Positions 53,952 to 63,269 of a stretch of DNA of 64,000 nucleotides are shown piece by piece. Under the pieces are notes generated by a model. That model was not told the origin of the DNA and made no database searches. It worked only from the letters and a program-made list of their open reading frames with translations. A program made the position numbers and the translations under genes. The DNA comes from Flavobacterium silvisoli (GTDB lineage: Bacteria; Bacteroidota; Bacteroidia; Flavobacteriales; Flavobacteriaceae). The stretch spans positions 149,909 through 213,908 of the forward strand of contig NZ_SJPE01000003.1 of NCBI RefSeq assembly GCF_004329815.1, in the 5' to 3' direction. Position 1 is the stretch's first letter, and every line of letters begins with the position of its first letter.

Positions 53952-54993
53952 TTCCGACATAAGCAGCAACAAAACCATACAACTCAAGAGGTTTTTGAGC
54001 ATCATACGAAATAAAATACTTTAAAAGTTGCAACACCACACTGTAATGCAGTAGGTAAACCGAATAGGAAATAAGGCTGACAAATACTATAGGTTTACTC
54101 CAAACCGCACGCTCTTCCTTCCAATCAGACAAAAACGGCAAAAAACAGGCTACTGCAATTGAACCCAAAGGAAGATAAAAAACATTCCAAAATACCGGAT
54201 GGCTTTCAATTAACAGTCTGAAATAACCGATACCTACAAACTGAAACAAAAAAATAAGGGTTCCTAAAACAAAAAAAACAAACTTGTTCTTTTGCCAAAA
54301 AGAGGTAAAATTGAGGTAAATCCAACTACACAAAACACCAATAAAAATACTGTCCAAGCGGTAAATCACCACCGCCTTTAGAGACGTATTCCATTGTGTA
54401 AGGCTTGTATTGGCTGTGGTATACTGATAGTAAATTTTGGTACAGAAAAAAAACAACAATAAAACCGAAACCGAAAACACAAAAAAACGGGATTTATTTT
54501 TAGGTTTAATGATTAAAGACAGCAATAACAAAAACACCGGCAAAATTACATAAGCAAACTCCTCCACGGAAAGGCTCCAGGACTCCGGAAAAAAAGCAAG
54601 CATGGTAGTATTCAGGTTTTGCAGAAAGAAAAAATACTTCCACAAAGCATACAACGGATAACCCACGATAGTGCCCACTCCTATATTAATCAGCAAAATC
54701 AAATAGTAATTAGGTAAGGTCCTGAACCACCTCCTTTTAAGAAAATAAGAAACCGTTTTGATTGAATAAGGTTCTTTGAGATACAGTTGGTATAAGATTT
54801 TTCCAATCAGGAAACCACTCAGCACAAAAAAGACTTCCACTCCCAAAAATCCCGACAAGACCATCAACTGATGAAAAAGACCGTTACTTTCGGGAAAAAT
54901 CCAAACACAATGTCCAAAAACCACTAACGAAATAGCCATCGCCCTCATCAAATCTAAACCAAATACCCGGGACTCCTTTTGATTTCCTGTCAT
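53878..54993 (-). CDS. Acyltransferase 3 family membrane protein
   Basis: 371 residues with about ten transmembrane helices. The N-terminus carries FGLDLMRAMAISLVVFGHCVW with the essential Arg-x(n)-His pattern of Acyltransferase_3. Next comes GVEVFFVLSGFLIGKILYQLY, and near residue 140 PESWSLSVEEFAYVILP. Members acylate sugars, lipids or peptidoglycan outside the cytoplasm. No polysaccharide cluster surrounds it. It is divergent from the PHM-like gene with only 21 bases between the start codons. Confidence 0.9.
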   Translation of the reverse strand: MTGNQKESRVFGLDLMRAMAISLVVFGHCVWIFPESNGLFHQLMVLSGFLGVEVFFVLSGFLIGKILYQLYLKEPYSIKTVSYFLKRRWFRTLPNYYLILLINIGVGTIVGYPLYALWKYFFFLQNLNTTMLAFFPESWSLSVEEFAYVILPVFLLLLSLIIKPKNKSRFFVFSVSVLLLFFFCTKIYYQYTTANTSLTQWNTSLKAVVIYRLDSIFIGVLCSWIYLNFTSFWQKNKFVFFVLGTLIFLFQFVGIGYFRLLIESHPVFWNVFYLPLGSIAVACFLPFLSDWKEERAVWSKPIVFVSLISYSVYLLHYSVVLQLLKYFISYDAQKPLELYGFVAAYVGITFGLSYLLHRFYEKPIMDLRDKN

Positions 54994-55009
54994 AGAAAAT
55001 GTACATTTG
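54979..55009 (+). promoter_or_regulatory. Promoter of the PHM-like gene (leaderless arrangement)
   Basis: TTG at 54979-54981, 20 bp, TACATTTG at 55002-55009: a full consensus. The start codon is at 55015, only 5 bases beyond the element, so the transcript would begin at or next to the ATG. The promoter's -33 element lies inside the 5' coding end of the divergent acyltransferase. Confidence 0.68.
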
Positions 55010-55014
55010 TTACT

Positions 55015-56148
55015 ATGTTAAAATCAAAGATATATAAAATTTCAGCAGCACTTGTGTTGATTGCGTTATTGACAGGAGGAATTTGGTACAGACAACTGAC
55101 TAACCGACACAAAGCAATCGTAAAATCATTTGTATTCGAAAAACTGGGTATAGTCGACAAAGGCTGGAAAGTAGCCAACCTATCGGAAACCTACAAAATG
55201 ATTTCTCCCGAATTTTATATTGATGGAATTTACAAATCGATGGAGGGACCGAAAGCTTCCAACTATGTACAACTCTCTCAAGACTCAACGGTACTTTGGC
55301 TGACCGCGTTTCGGGTAAAAGCACTGACCGCCAAGTCGCTCCAACCGGTCTCCAACGATTTCATTTGTCATACCAACATTGATTTTAACGATGTGAAATA
55401 TTACAGCTCATTTCATCTCGAAAAAAGAATCGGCTCTCAATATCCGCGATTGACCTCGCTTTCACACGGCATGGAAAATTTCAGTTTCCCGAAAGGATAC
55501 GGCGTACCCATGAAAGGAAATGAATTACTTTACGTAACAACCGAATCCTTGAATCACAACCTGCCGGATGCCAATTTTTGGATTCGACATGAAGTAGATA
55601 TACAGTACACTAAAGCGAAAAACATAAAACCATTGATGAGTCGAACCGCCTTTGTCATGTTGCCCTACGACAAATCAAACCCGTACAAACAACCTACAGA
55701 TCCGGGCACTAATCAGTGTATTCCGGTAGAAACCAAAAATCACAGTTACGATGACGGCAAGGACAATAAATTATCCGGACATTGGGTGATTCCAATTGGA
55801 AAAAACACCTACAGAAGCAGTATTAATCAACAGTTACAAATTCAGGACAGCTTGCGACTGCACGCAGCGGCTATACATGTGCACCCGTTTGCAACAGCCA
55901 TTTCATTGGTTGACAAAACAACTGATAAAGCTATTTTTACCAGCAAAGTGAAAAATCATATAGGAAAAACAGGGATCAGCAGTATCGAACCCTTCTCCTC
56001 AGAAACAGGGGTTTGGCTCTACCAAAATCACGATTACGAAATAGTATTAGACGTTAACAATACCACAACAGAACAACAAGACATGATGGGAAGCATGTTC
56101 CTGTTTTTTTACGATAAAGAATTGGAAGCAATATTGCAAAAAAACTAA
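55015..56148 (+). CDS. Membrane-anchored PHM-like (copper type II monooxygenase-like) protein
   Basis: Start at MLKSKIYKISAAL; a start 36 bases earlier would precede the transcript. The result is 377 residues. One N-terminal transmembrane helix (about 9-26) is followed by a two-part beta-rich domain. Metal-site positions resemble peptidylglycine monooxygenase: H119 (FICHTNID), H181 (SLNHNLPD), H288-x-H290 (AIHVHPFATAISL) and M357/M358 before GSMFLFFYDKE. The match to the C-terminal PHM block is good, but only one His is seen where PHM has two at CuA. Copper-dependent hydroxylation is therefore an inference. The stop overlaps the moxR stop by 4 bases. Confidence 0.6.
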   Translation: MLKSKIYKISAALVLIALLTGGIWYRQLTNRHKAIVKSFVFEKLGIVDKGWKVANLSETYKMISPEFYIDGIYKSMEGPKASNYVQLSQDSTVLWLTAFRVKALTAKSLQPVSNDFICHTNIDFNDVKYYSSFHLEKRIGSQYPRLTSLSHGMENFSFPKGYGVPMKGNELLYVTTESLNHNLPDANFWIRHEVDIQYTKAKNIKPLMSRTAFVMLPYDKSNPYKQPTDPGTNQCIPVETKNHSYDDGKDNKLSGHWVIPIGKNTYRSSINQQLQIQDSLRLHAAAIHVHPFATAISLVDKTTDKAIFTSKVKNHIGKTGISSIEPFSSETGVWLYQNHDYEIVLDVNNTTTEQQDMMGSMFLFFYDKELEAILQKN

Positions 56149-57098
56149 AGCAGCTTGGCAATAATCATTTCTTCCGAAATACCTTCGGCGTCTGCCTTGT
56201 AGTTTTTAATAATTCTGTGGCGCAATATCCCCACGGCAACAGCTTTTACATCTTCTATGTCCGGAGAAAATTTACCGTTAAAAGCCGCATGTGCTTTAGC
56301 CGCCAAAATCAGGTTTTGCGAAGCTCTGGGACCCGCACCCCAATCGAGGTAATTATTTACATACTCAGAAGCTAACGGACTCTTAGGCCGGGTTTTTCCA
56401 ACCAAAGTCACGGCATATTCTACCACATTATCAGCCACGGGAATGCGACGAATTAAGTGTTGAAAATCAATAATTTCCTGCGCCTGAAACAACGGATTGA
56501 TTACCGGTTTTTCATCAGAAGTAGTGCTTTTTACCACCTGAACTTCTTCGGCAAAAGTTGGGTATTCCAATTTGATAGCAAACATAAAACGGTCCAATTG
56601 TGCTTCAGGCAACGGGTATGTTCCCTCCTGTTCAATAGGATTTTGCGTGGCCAAAACAAAATAAGGCAATGCCAGTTTGTAATTTTGTCCGGCTATGGTA
56701 ACGGCTCGCTCCTGCATGGCTTCCAAAAGAGCCGCTTGCGTTTTAGGAGGCGTACGGTTAATCTCATCCGCCAAAATGATATTGGAAAAAATGGGACCTT
56801 TGATGAATTTAAACTGACGGTTTTCATCCAAGATTTCACTTCCCAAAATGTCCGACGGCATCAAATCGGGGGTAAACTGAATGCGCTTAAAATCCAATCC
56901 CAAAGCCTGAGAAATAGTATTCACCATCAGCGTTTTGGCCAAACCGGGAACTCCGACAAGCAAAGCGTGACCTCCCGAAAAGATGCTGAGTAAAATTTGA
57001 TCAACAACTTCTTCTTGACCAACGATAATCTTCGAAATCTCTTTCTTGAGTTCAACTCTCTTTTGAACTAAATTTTGAATGGCAGCAACATCAGACAT
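56145..57098 (-). CDS. MoxR-family AAA+ ATPase
   Basis: 317 residues: Walker A VGVPGLAKT, Walker B region ILADEINRTPPKTQAALLEAMQE, sensor 1 ATQNPIEQEGTYPLPEAQLDRF, C-terminal lid. MoxR proteins act as chaperones that assemble or activate partner proteins, commonly VWA proteins. No VWA gene is in the window. It follows the SurA-like gene by 53 bases on the same strand and is likely cotranscribed with the peptidyl-prolyl isomerase genes. Confidence 0.93.
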   Translation of the reverse strand: MSDVAAIQNLVQKRVELKKEISKIIVGQEEVVDQILLSIFSGGHALLVGVPGLAKTLMVNTISQALGLDFKRIQFTPDLMPSDILGSEILDENRQFKFIKGPIFSNIILADEINRTPPKTQAALLEAMQERAVTIAGQNYKLALPYFVLATQNPIEQEGTYPLPEAQLDRFMFAIKLEYPTFAEEVQVVKSTTSDEKPVINPLFQAQEIIDFQHLIRRIPVADNVVEYAVTLVGKTRPKSPLASEYVNNYLDWGAGPRASQNLILAAKAHAAFNGKFSPDIEDVKAVAVGILRHRIIKNYKADAEGISEEMIIAKLL

Positions 57099-57151
57099 TG
57101 TACTGGAATTTTAGGATTAAGCAAGTAACATTTAAAAGCTCTAAACTACAA

Positions 57152-58558
57152 TTATTTTTTCAACCAATTATTAGTAAATACGCAATCTCTGTATTCACCG
57201 TTAATTTTGATATAGGTTTCTTTGATTTTTTCATCACTCCACTTACCAATGGCTTTGATTTGCTTTTCTTTCAGTGCTAAATCTTTGATTTTAGTGTAAT
57301 CTTTAGCATAATCTGCCACGTGTTCATCAATTCTGTTGGTTACGGTGATGATTTTGTATTTTTTTCCGGTTCTCGGATCGTCATCTAAAATAGGAGGTGT
57401 AACCGCACCGTTTTTCAGATTGGATACTTCGCTGTACAAACTGGGATCCATCTTGGTCAACTCAAAATGGGTATCTTGTGTTTTGGGGTTAATCAACGTT
57501 CCTCCGTTAGCGCGGGTCTCCTTTTCATCCGACATAGTACGGGCAGCTTCAGCAAAAGATATTTCGCCGTTTTCGATGCGTTTTTTAATCAAAGTAATTT
57601 TTTCTTTCGCCTCTTTCAAAGCCTGATCAGAAACTTTAGGCATCATCAGTATGTGACGCAACTCTACTTCCTGACCCAATATTTTTTCGACCATAATAAT
57701 GTGATAGCCGTATTCGGTTTCAAAAGGTTCGGAAATTTCACCTTCAGACAAACTGAACGCCACATCTTTGAATTCTTTCACAAACTGCGTTTTTCGGTTT
57801 ATTTTATAAAAACCGCCGTTGGCAGCCGATCCGCGATCATCAGAATAAATAACTGCACGGGTTTTAAAACTGGCTCCGGCCAATACTTCGGCCTTGATTT
57901 CTTTTAATCTTCGGATAACTCTTTGCTTTTCTTCCTCGCTGATTTTAGGGATAACCACTATTTGGGCTACTTCCATTTCAGCACCGAAAACCGGTAATTC
58001 ATTGGTCGGAATCGATTTGAAAAAGGTACGGGTTTCTTCGGGTGTAATCTGTACTGATTCGATGATTTTCTTTTGCATCTCGGCACCAAGCTTGTTCATT
58101 TTGATGATGTCAAACAATTCGGTTCTGAATTCATCTTCATTATTCTTCTTAAAATACTGCACCACCTTATCCATCGATCCCAATTGGTCAACCATATAGT
58201 TGATTTGGTCGTTCATTTTTTCTTTAATCTCTTCGTCTCTGACCACAATACTGTCTTGCACCGCTTGGTGGGCATACAACTTATCTTCCAGCAATTTGCC
58301 CAACATCTGACAACGGGTAATGTCTTTTACAGAGTTCCCCTGGCTTGACAATTCTAAAAAAGTTTTATCGATATCCGATTCCAGAATAATATAATCGCCG
58401 ACAGTGGCAATAACCCCGTCTGCCTTTTGTCTGCTGAGTTTTTTAACCGGTGCTTTGGTCTTCACCGTGTCTTTAATAATTTCCTGAGCATTGGCAAAAA
58501 ATACAGTACATACTGTGGTGAGTACGACAACTGTAATTTGGCTATTTATAAATTTCAT
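57152..58558 (-). CDS. SurA-like periplasmic chaperone with two parvulin domains
   Basis: The start at MKFINSQITVVVLTTV gives 468 residues with a signal peptide ending FFANAQ. The N-terminal SurA-type chaperone helices (KKLSRQKADGVIATVGDYIILESDIDK) are followed by two parvulin-type regions at about 170-275 (MEVAQIVVIPKISEEE) and 285-385 (VELRHILMMPKVSDQ). It should fold or escort outer-membrane proteins. The first parvulin carries weaker catalytic residues. Its start lies 17 bases before the upstream lipoprotein stop. Confidence 0.9.
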   Translation of the reverse strand: MKFINSQITVVVLTTVCTVFFANAQEIIKDTVKTKAPVKKLSRQKADGVIATVGDYIILESDIDKTFLELSSQGNSVKDITRCQMLGKLLEDKLYAHQAVQDSIVVRDEEIKEKMNDQINYMVDQLGSMDKVVQYFKKNNEDEFRTELFDIIKMNKLGAEMQKKIIESVQITPEETRTFFKSIPTNELPVFGAEMEVAQIVVIPKISEEEKQRVIRRLKEIKAEVLAGASFKTRAVIYSDDRGSAANGGFYKINRKTQFVKEFKDVAFSLSEGEISEPFETEYGYHIIMVEKILGQEVELRHILMMPKVSDQALKEAKEKITLIKKRIENGEISFAEAARTMSDEKETRANGGTLINPKTQDTHFELTKMDPSLYSEVSNLKNGAVTPPILDDDPRTGKKYKIITVTNRIDEHVADYAKDYTKIKDLALKEKQIKAIGKWSDEKIKETYIKINGEYRDCVFTNNWLKK

Positions 58559-59390
58559 AATCCTTGTTTTTAATGGCATCATCGGTGATTTCTTTTTCAA
58601 ATTTCTTTATCAATTCTAATTTTCTCTTGTTTAAAATAACTTCCTTCAGCGTCGGCTTGATGTATTCAAACGGAGAAATTTGGTTCTTGTCAATTACGTT
58701 GGTAACTTTTATCAAATACACATCATTGTTGTCCTGAATCTGTATTTTTTTGCCGGCACGAATGTATTCATCTCGGTTTCCGGGATTGATAACCGGAAGC
58801 TTAACATACACTTGGCTCATATCTATCCAAACGCTGTCATTCAGAGCAAAACTCTTGAACTGCAAAGCGTAAGTTTCCCAGAACTTCTTGTCTTTTTTAT
58901 TATAATCAAAAAACTTGTTGCTGATGGTTGTAAAACGGGGATTATCTTTTGCCAAATTGATGAATCGCATTCGGACTAAAGTTCCGGTGGTTTTAAAATT
59001 CTCCTTATTTTCGTTATAATACTTTTTTAATTCATCCTGACTTACTACGGTATCTACCGTGTTTTTGACCACTTCGTCTATGTAAGCCTTGGTATATAAA
59101 TCAACTTTATACTGCCTAATCAGGGCGTTGAATTCCGTTTTTTTGGTTTCACTCAGATTCCGCTCGGCGGCATCAATCAGTAACTTTTGGCTGGCCCAAC
59201 GGTCGATAAAATCCCGAACCATCAAAATACTGTCTTGTTTCGAAGTGCCGGCAGGAACCAATTTGGCAATATCACTCTTGTATAAATAACTTTTTCCGAC
59301 TCGGGCAATGGATTCCGGTTTTTGTTCTGGCTTAAAATAGTTACAGGAACACGCCATCAAAAGCAAAAAGAGAAAACCGGCTCTTACCAT
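58542..59390 (-). CDS. SurA/PpiC-N-terminal-like lipoprotein without parvulin domain
   Basis: 282 residues with a lipobox LLMACS (Cys-14 or Cys-16) after MVRAGFLFLL. The rest resembles the helical chaperone core of the SurA/PpiD group (ARVGKSYLYKSDIAKLVPAG, RDFIDRWASQKLLIDAAERN). I find no prolyl isomerase signature, so it is a chaperone-type lipoprotein, perhaps tethered at the membrane. It is the middle gene of a chaperone trio, beginning one base after the stop of the 655-residue isomerase. Confidence 0.78.
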   Translation of the reverse strand: MVRAGFLFLLLMACSCNYFKPEQKPESIARVGKSYLYKSDIAKLVPAGTSKQDSILMVRDFIDRWASQKLLIDAAERNLSETKKTEFNALIRQYKVDLYTKAYIDEVVKNTVDTVVSQDELKKYYNENKENFKTTGTLVRMRFINLAKDNPRFTTISNKFFDYNKKDKKFWETYALQFKSFALNDSVWIDMSQVYVKLPVINPGNRDEYIRAGKKIQIQDNNDVYLIKVTNVIDKNQISPFEYIKPTLKEVILNKRKLELIKKFEKEITDDAIKNKDYEIYK

Positions 59391-59391
59391 G

Positions 59392-61359
59392 TTACGGATT
59401 TAATTGTTTTTTTACACGCTCAAAAATGTCTTTATTCACTTTCACCGTGAATTCCTGTTTCAAATCATCAACCCAACGTTGTTCAAGGTATTGCTGATAA
59501 TCGTTCACCACTTTACCCCTGCACTCATCCAGTGTTTTAACCGAGGCCGGAATAACTTTATCTACTTTGGTCACAAAATAATACTCGCCTTCTTTGAAAA
59601 TATCCGAAATTCCGACTTGGTATTTCATGCTTTTAGGCAATGCATCATTCCCCTCTTCAAAAACACCGCTATTAGTCATGATATTAACGGTATTCCCAAC
59701 ATTCAGTTTGGCTTTGATTTCCTGCGGTTCTGTCTTTTTCTTCAATAAAGCCAGTGCTTTTTTGATTTCATCCATCTTGGTAGAAGAAATAATCGTAACC
59801 TCTACTCTATTCTTCCACATGTGCTCCATTTTATGATCATCATAAAACTTTTGCAGCCCGATAGTGTCGTTTTTAGAACGCTCCCAAATTTCCTTTTCCA
59901 TCAAATCAAACAACAACAATCCGTCGCGGTATTCCTCCATCACATTAGCAAAATCAGGGAATTCATTTTCCAAATTGTCATCGTAATAGGCATTTAGCTG
60001 TTGGTCTAAAAACTTCTCGTACAACACATCAACCAGTTTAGAAACCGGCTTCACAGCAATACCCGATTTTTGTTGTTTATCTACATATTCTAAAAAGGTT
60101 TTCCCGTCAATCTTCTTCGTATTGATAGTCAATATCGGAGCCGTAAAGTCGTTTACATTAGCCGGAACCGACCATTTCGAATCGTAAAAGGCATCGGTGA
60201 TTTGTTTGGCAACCAAAGCAAACTGCTTGGCATCTTTTTTATACGAATATTTTTTTCTGAGTTTTTCGTTAAGCGAAGCCGTAATTTTTTTTGAGCGGTC
60301 GTCTTTTCCTATTTTGGCTTCCAACTCTCCTTTCATTTCATCCAGTGTTTTTACCGGATGCTTTTCGATGAGTTTGATGATGTGCCAGCCAAATTGAGAT
60401 TGGAATGGCTTCGAAACTTCATTAGGCTGTTGCAGCGCAAAGGCAGCATTTTCAAATTCTTCCGAACTCAACTGACCCGAACCGAAACGGTTCAGCAATC
60501 CGCCTTTAGACGATGACGATTTATCTTCCGAGAATTGTCGGGCCAAATCTTCAAACTTCTCCCCTTGTTGAATTTTTTTATAAATATCGTTAATGGTATT
60601 TTTAGCCTTATCCTGATCGGCATCTTCCGGTTTCGGATTCAAAATCATGATATGCGCCACCGTAACTTCGCCGCGGTTGGTTCTGATATCATCCACTTTG
60701 ATGATGTGGTAACCAAATCGGGTTCTGATAATTTTCGAAATTTTTCCTTTCGGAGTGTTGAATGCGGCACTTTCAAAAGGATATACCATTCGGAATGCGG
60801 TAAAATACCCAAGATTTCCTTTGTTTTCTTTAGCCGAAGGATCTTCGGAATACTGAGCAGCCAAAGCACCGAAATCTTCACCGGCAGCTGCTCTTTTGCT
60901 TAAATCTTCTATTTTTTTATACGCTTTTAAGGTATCAGCCGGGGTAGCATTTTCATCCACCATAATCAAAATATGAGAAGCTTTGATTTCTTTTTGTAAG
61001 CGGTTATACCCTTCTTCAATCAGCTCTTGCGTAATTTTAGTATCGTTAAAATAGTTTTTGGCTAATTGGGCTCGGTAAGATTTTAATTCACTTTGGTACT
61101 GCGGATTATTTTGCAGCCCCAATTTGTAGGCTTTGTTTACTTTTAATTTGTACCCGATGAAAAGCTCAAGGTATTGATTTAAATCTTTTTGGGATTCGTC
61201 TTTAACCAAGTCGAGGTTCTTTTTGTAAACTCTCGAAAACTCATCGGTGTAATAGGGTTTTTCGTTGATGGTGAATAAAACTTCTTTAGTCTTGTTTTGA
61301 GCAAAACCGGTAAAAGTTACGGCTGCTAACATTCCGAAAAACAAATGTTTTATATTCAT
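59392..61359 (-). CDS. Peptidyl-prolyl isomerase with two parvulin domains (PpiD/SurA-like)
   Basis: The start at MNIKHLFFGMLAAVTF gives 655 residues with signal peptide to GFAQNK. A short N-terminal chaperone region, then parvulin 1 at about 115-225 (IKASHILIMVDENATPADT, GYFTAFRMVYPFESAAFN) and parvulin 2 at about 230-340 (VTVAHIMILNPKPEDADQ, GLLNRFGSGQLSSEEFE). Long C-terminal region to 655. It is the first gene of the envelope chaperone operon and has its own consensus promoter. Confidence 0.92.
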   Translation of the reverse strand: MNIKHLFFGMLAAVTFTGFAQNKTKEVLFTINEKPYYTDEFSRVYKKNLDLVKDESQKDLNQYLELFIGYKLKVNKAYKLGLQNNPQYQSELKSYRAQLAKNYFNDTKITQELIEEGYNRLQKEIKASHILIMVDENATPADTLKAYKKIEDLSKRAAAGEDFGALAAQYSEDPSAKENKGNLGYFTAFRMVYPFESAAFNTPKGKISKIIRTRFGYHIIKVDDIRTNRGEVTVAHIMILNPKPEDADQDKAKNTINDIYKKIQQGEKFEDLARQFSEDKSSSSKGGLLNRFGSGQLSSEEFENAAFALQQPNEVSKPFQSQFGWHIIKLIEKHPVKTLDEMKGELEAKIGKDDRSKKITASLNEKLRKKYSYKKDAKQFALVAKQITDAFYDSKWSVPANVNDFTAPILTINTKKIDGKTFLEYVDKQQKSGIAVKPVSKLVDVLYEKFLDQQLNAYYDDNLENEFPDFANVMEEYRDGLLLFDLMEKEIWERSKNDTIGLQKFYDDHKMEHMWKNRVEVTIISSTKMDEIKKALALLKKKTEPQEIKAKLNVGNTVNIMTNSGVFEEGNDALPKSMKYQVGISDIFKEGEYYFVTKVDKVIPASVKTLDECRGKVVNDYQQYLEQRWVDDLKQEFTVKVNKDIFERVKKQLNP

Positions 61360-61437
61360 TGCTGACAATTTTCTTCTTTAAAATGAAACGCTTAAAATTT
61401 AATGATAATCTATAAATAAAAGGGTTGTTACAATCAA

Positions 61438-61467
61438 CAAAAGTAACAATTCAATCACATTATACAA
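61438..61467 (-). promoter_or_regulatory. Promoter of the chaperone operon
   Basis: On the minus strand, TTG (61467-61465), 19 bp, TACTTTTG (61445-61438): full consensus. The leader to the isomerase start is about 70 bases. Confidence 0.75.
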
Positions 61468-61573
61468 GCATAGGCCATAGTATTAACAAAATTTTATTAA
61501 CACTTCTGTACTAGCCTTAAAGGGCTAAAAATTTAGTTGTCGTATTCCTGTCAAAATAATGAGTAAATAATAG

Positions 61574-61581
61574 TATTTTTG
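61574..61581 (+). promoter_or_regulatory. TATTTTTG element upstream of prfC
   Basis: TATTTTTG matches TAnnTTTG; no TTG at the expected distance. Expected start about 61587, leaving a 15-base leader. Confidence 0.5.
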
Positions 61582-61601
61582 CAACCTATTTATTGAAAAT
61601 T

Positions 61602-63191
61602 ATGAGTTTTTTAAAAGAAATACAACGCCGCAGAACCTTTGGAATCATCTCGCATCCCGATGCCGGAAAAACAACACTAACCGAAAAGCTGTTGCTCTTC
61701 GGAGGAGCCATTCAGGAAGCCGGCGCGGTTAAAAACAACAAAATCAAGAAAGGAGCTACTTCCGACTTCATGGAAATTGAGCGACAAAGAGGAATCTCGG
61801 TAGCCACTTCGGTCTTGGCATTCAACTACAAAGACATCAAAATAAACATCCTGGATACTCCGGGACACAAAGATTTTGCCGAAGACACCTTTCGAACTTT
61901 AACCGCTGTAGATAGTGTTATTGTGGTAATTGACGTAGCAAAGGGGGTTGAGGAACAAACCGAAAAACTGGTAGAAGTGTGCCGCATGCGCAACATTCCG
62001 ATGATTGTGTTTATCAATAAATTGGATCGTGAAGGGAAAGACGCTTTCGACTTGATGGATGAAGTGGAACAAAAGCTGGGCCTGAGCGTTACCCCCTTAA
62101 GCTTTCCTATCGGTATGGGATATGACTTTCAGGGCATTTACAATATTTGGGAACAAAACATCAATCTTTTCAGTGGCGACAGCCGTAAAAACATTGAAGA
62201 TACTATAGCCTTTTCCGATATCAACAGTCCGGAATTGGAAAAAATAATCGGCGAAAAACCGGCAATAAAACTACGGGAAGAGCTGGAACTGATTAGTGAA
62301 GTATACCCAAGCTTTGACCGCGAACAATACCTGAACGGTCATTTACAACCGGTTTTCTTCGGTTCCGCCCTAAACAACTTCGGAGTAAGAGAATTGTTGG
62401 ATTGTTTCATCCAAATAGCTCCTTCTCCAAGACCTAAAGAATCTGAAACCCGCTTGGTAAGACCCGAAGAAGAAAAAATGAGCGGCTTTGTATTTAAGAT
62501 ACACGCCAATATGGATCCCAAACATCGCGACAGGTTGGCCTTCGTTAAAATTGTTTCCGGCACTTTTGAAAGAAACAAACCCTACACTCATGTGCGACTG
62601 AATAAAAGTTTGAAATTCTCGAGTCCCAATGCGTTCTTTGCGGAAAAAAAAGAAATTGTTGACGTTTCCTACCCCGGAGACATTGTGGGTTTACACGATA
62701 CCGGGAATTTCAAAATAGGCGACACCCTAACAGAAGGAGAAATGATGAACTTCAAAGGGATTCCGAGTTTTTCTCCGGAACATTTCCGATACATCAACAA
62801 TGCCGACCCGCTCAAAGCTAAACAACTCGACAAGGGCATTGATCAATTAATGGACGAAGGGGTAGCGCAGTTATTTACACTGGAAATGAACAACCGCAAA
62901 GTAATTGGAACCGTAGGAGCATTACAGTATGAAGTAATTCAATACCGTTTGGAACACGAATACGGCGCCAAATGCAGTTATGAAAACTTCCCGGTTCACA
63001 AAGCCTGTTGGGTAAAACCCGATGATGCCAAAAGTGAAGAATTCAAAGAATTCAAAAGAATCAAACAAAAATTTCTGGCCCATGACAAATACGGACAATT
63101 GGTATTTTTAGCCGATTCAGAATTCACTATCCAGATGACACAAAGTAAATTCCCTACGGTAAAACTCTTTTTCACTTCTGAATTCGATTAA
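61602..63191 (+). CDS. prfC: Peptide chain release factor 3
   Basis: 529 residues starting at ATG 61602 (MSFLKEIQRRRTFG). The longest frame begins at a TTG nine bases before and would add three residues. G-domain motifs: SHPDAGKTTL (P-loop), RGISVATS (switch I), LDTPGHKDFAEDT (G3) and FINKLDRE (G4). It is a GTPase that recycles RF1 and RF2 after termination. Length and order match RF3 rather than EF-G. Confidence 0.96.
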   Translation: MSFLKEIQRRRTFGIISHPDAGKTTLTEKLLLFGGAIQEAGAVKNNKIKKGATSDFMEIERQRGISVATSVLAFNYKDIKINILDTPGHKDFAEDTFRTLTAVDSVIVVIDVAKGVEEQTEKLVEVCRMRNIPMIVFINKLDREGKDAFDLMDEVEQKLGLSVTPLSFPIGMGYDFQGIYNIWEQNINLFSGDSRKNIEDTIAFSDINSPELEKIIGEKPAIKLREELELISEVYPSFDREQYLNGHLQPVFFGSALNNFGVRELLDCFIQIAPSPRPKESETRLVRPEEEKMSGFVFKIHANMDPKHRDRLAFVKIVSGTFERNKPYTHVRLNKSLKFSSPNAFFAEKKEIVDVSYPGDIVGLHDTGNFKIGDTLTEGEMMNFKGIPSFSPEHFRYINNADPLKAKQLDKGIDQLMDEGVAQLFTLEMNNRKVIGTVGALQYEVIQYRLEHEYGAKCSYENFPVHKACWVKPDDAKSEEFKEFKRIKQKFLAHDKYGQLVFLADSEFTIQMTQSKFPTVKLFFTSEFD

Positions 63192-63239
63192 TATATTTAA
63201 AATAAATAGTACAATAAGATAATTTTTAAAAATGATTGC

Positions 63240-63247
63240 TATATTTG
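63240..63247 (+). promoter_or_regulatory. TATATTTG element upstream of the small membrane protein gene
   Basis: TATATTTG matches TAnnTTTG, 23 bases before the start codon at 63270. No good TTG at -33. Confidence 0.5.
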
Positions 63248-63269
63248 CGATACGAATTGATTTTCAACT

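Noticed and set aside
61513..61528. Terminator at TAGCC...GGGCTA before prfC
   Set aside because: The stem is 5-6 bp with no T-run on either strand.
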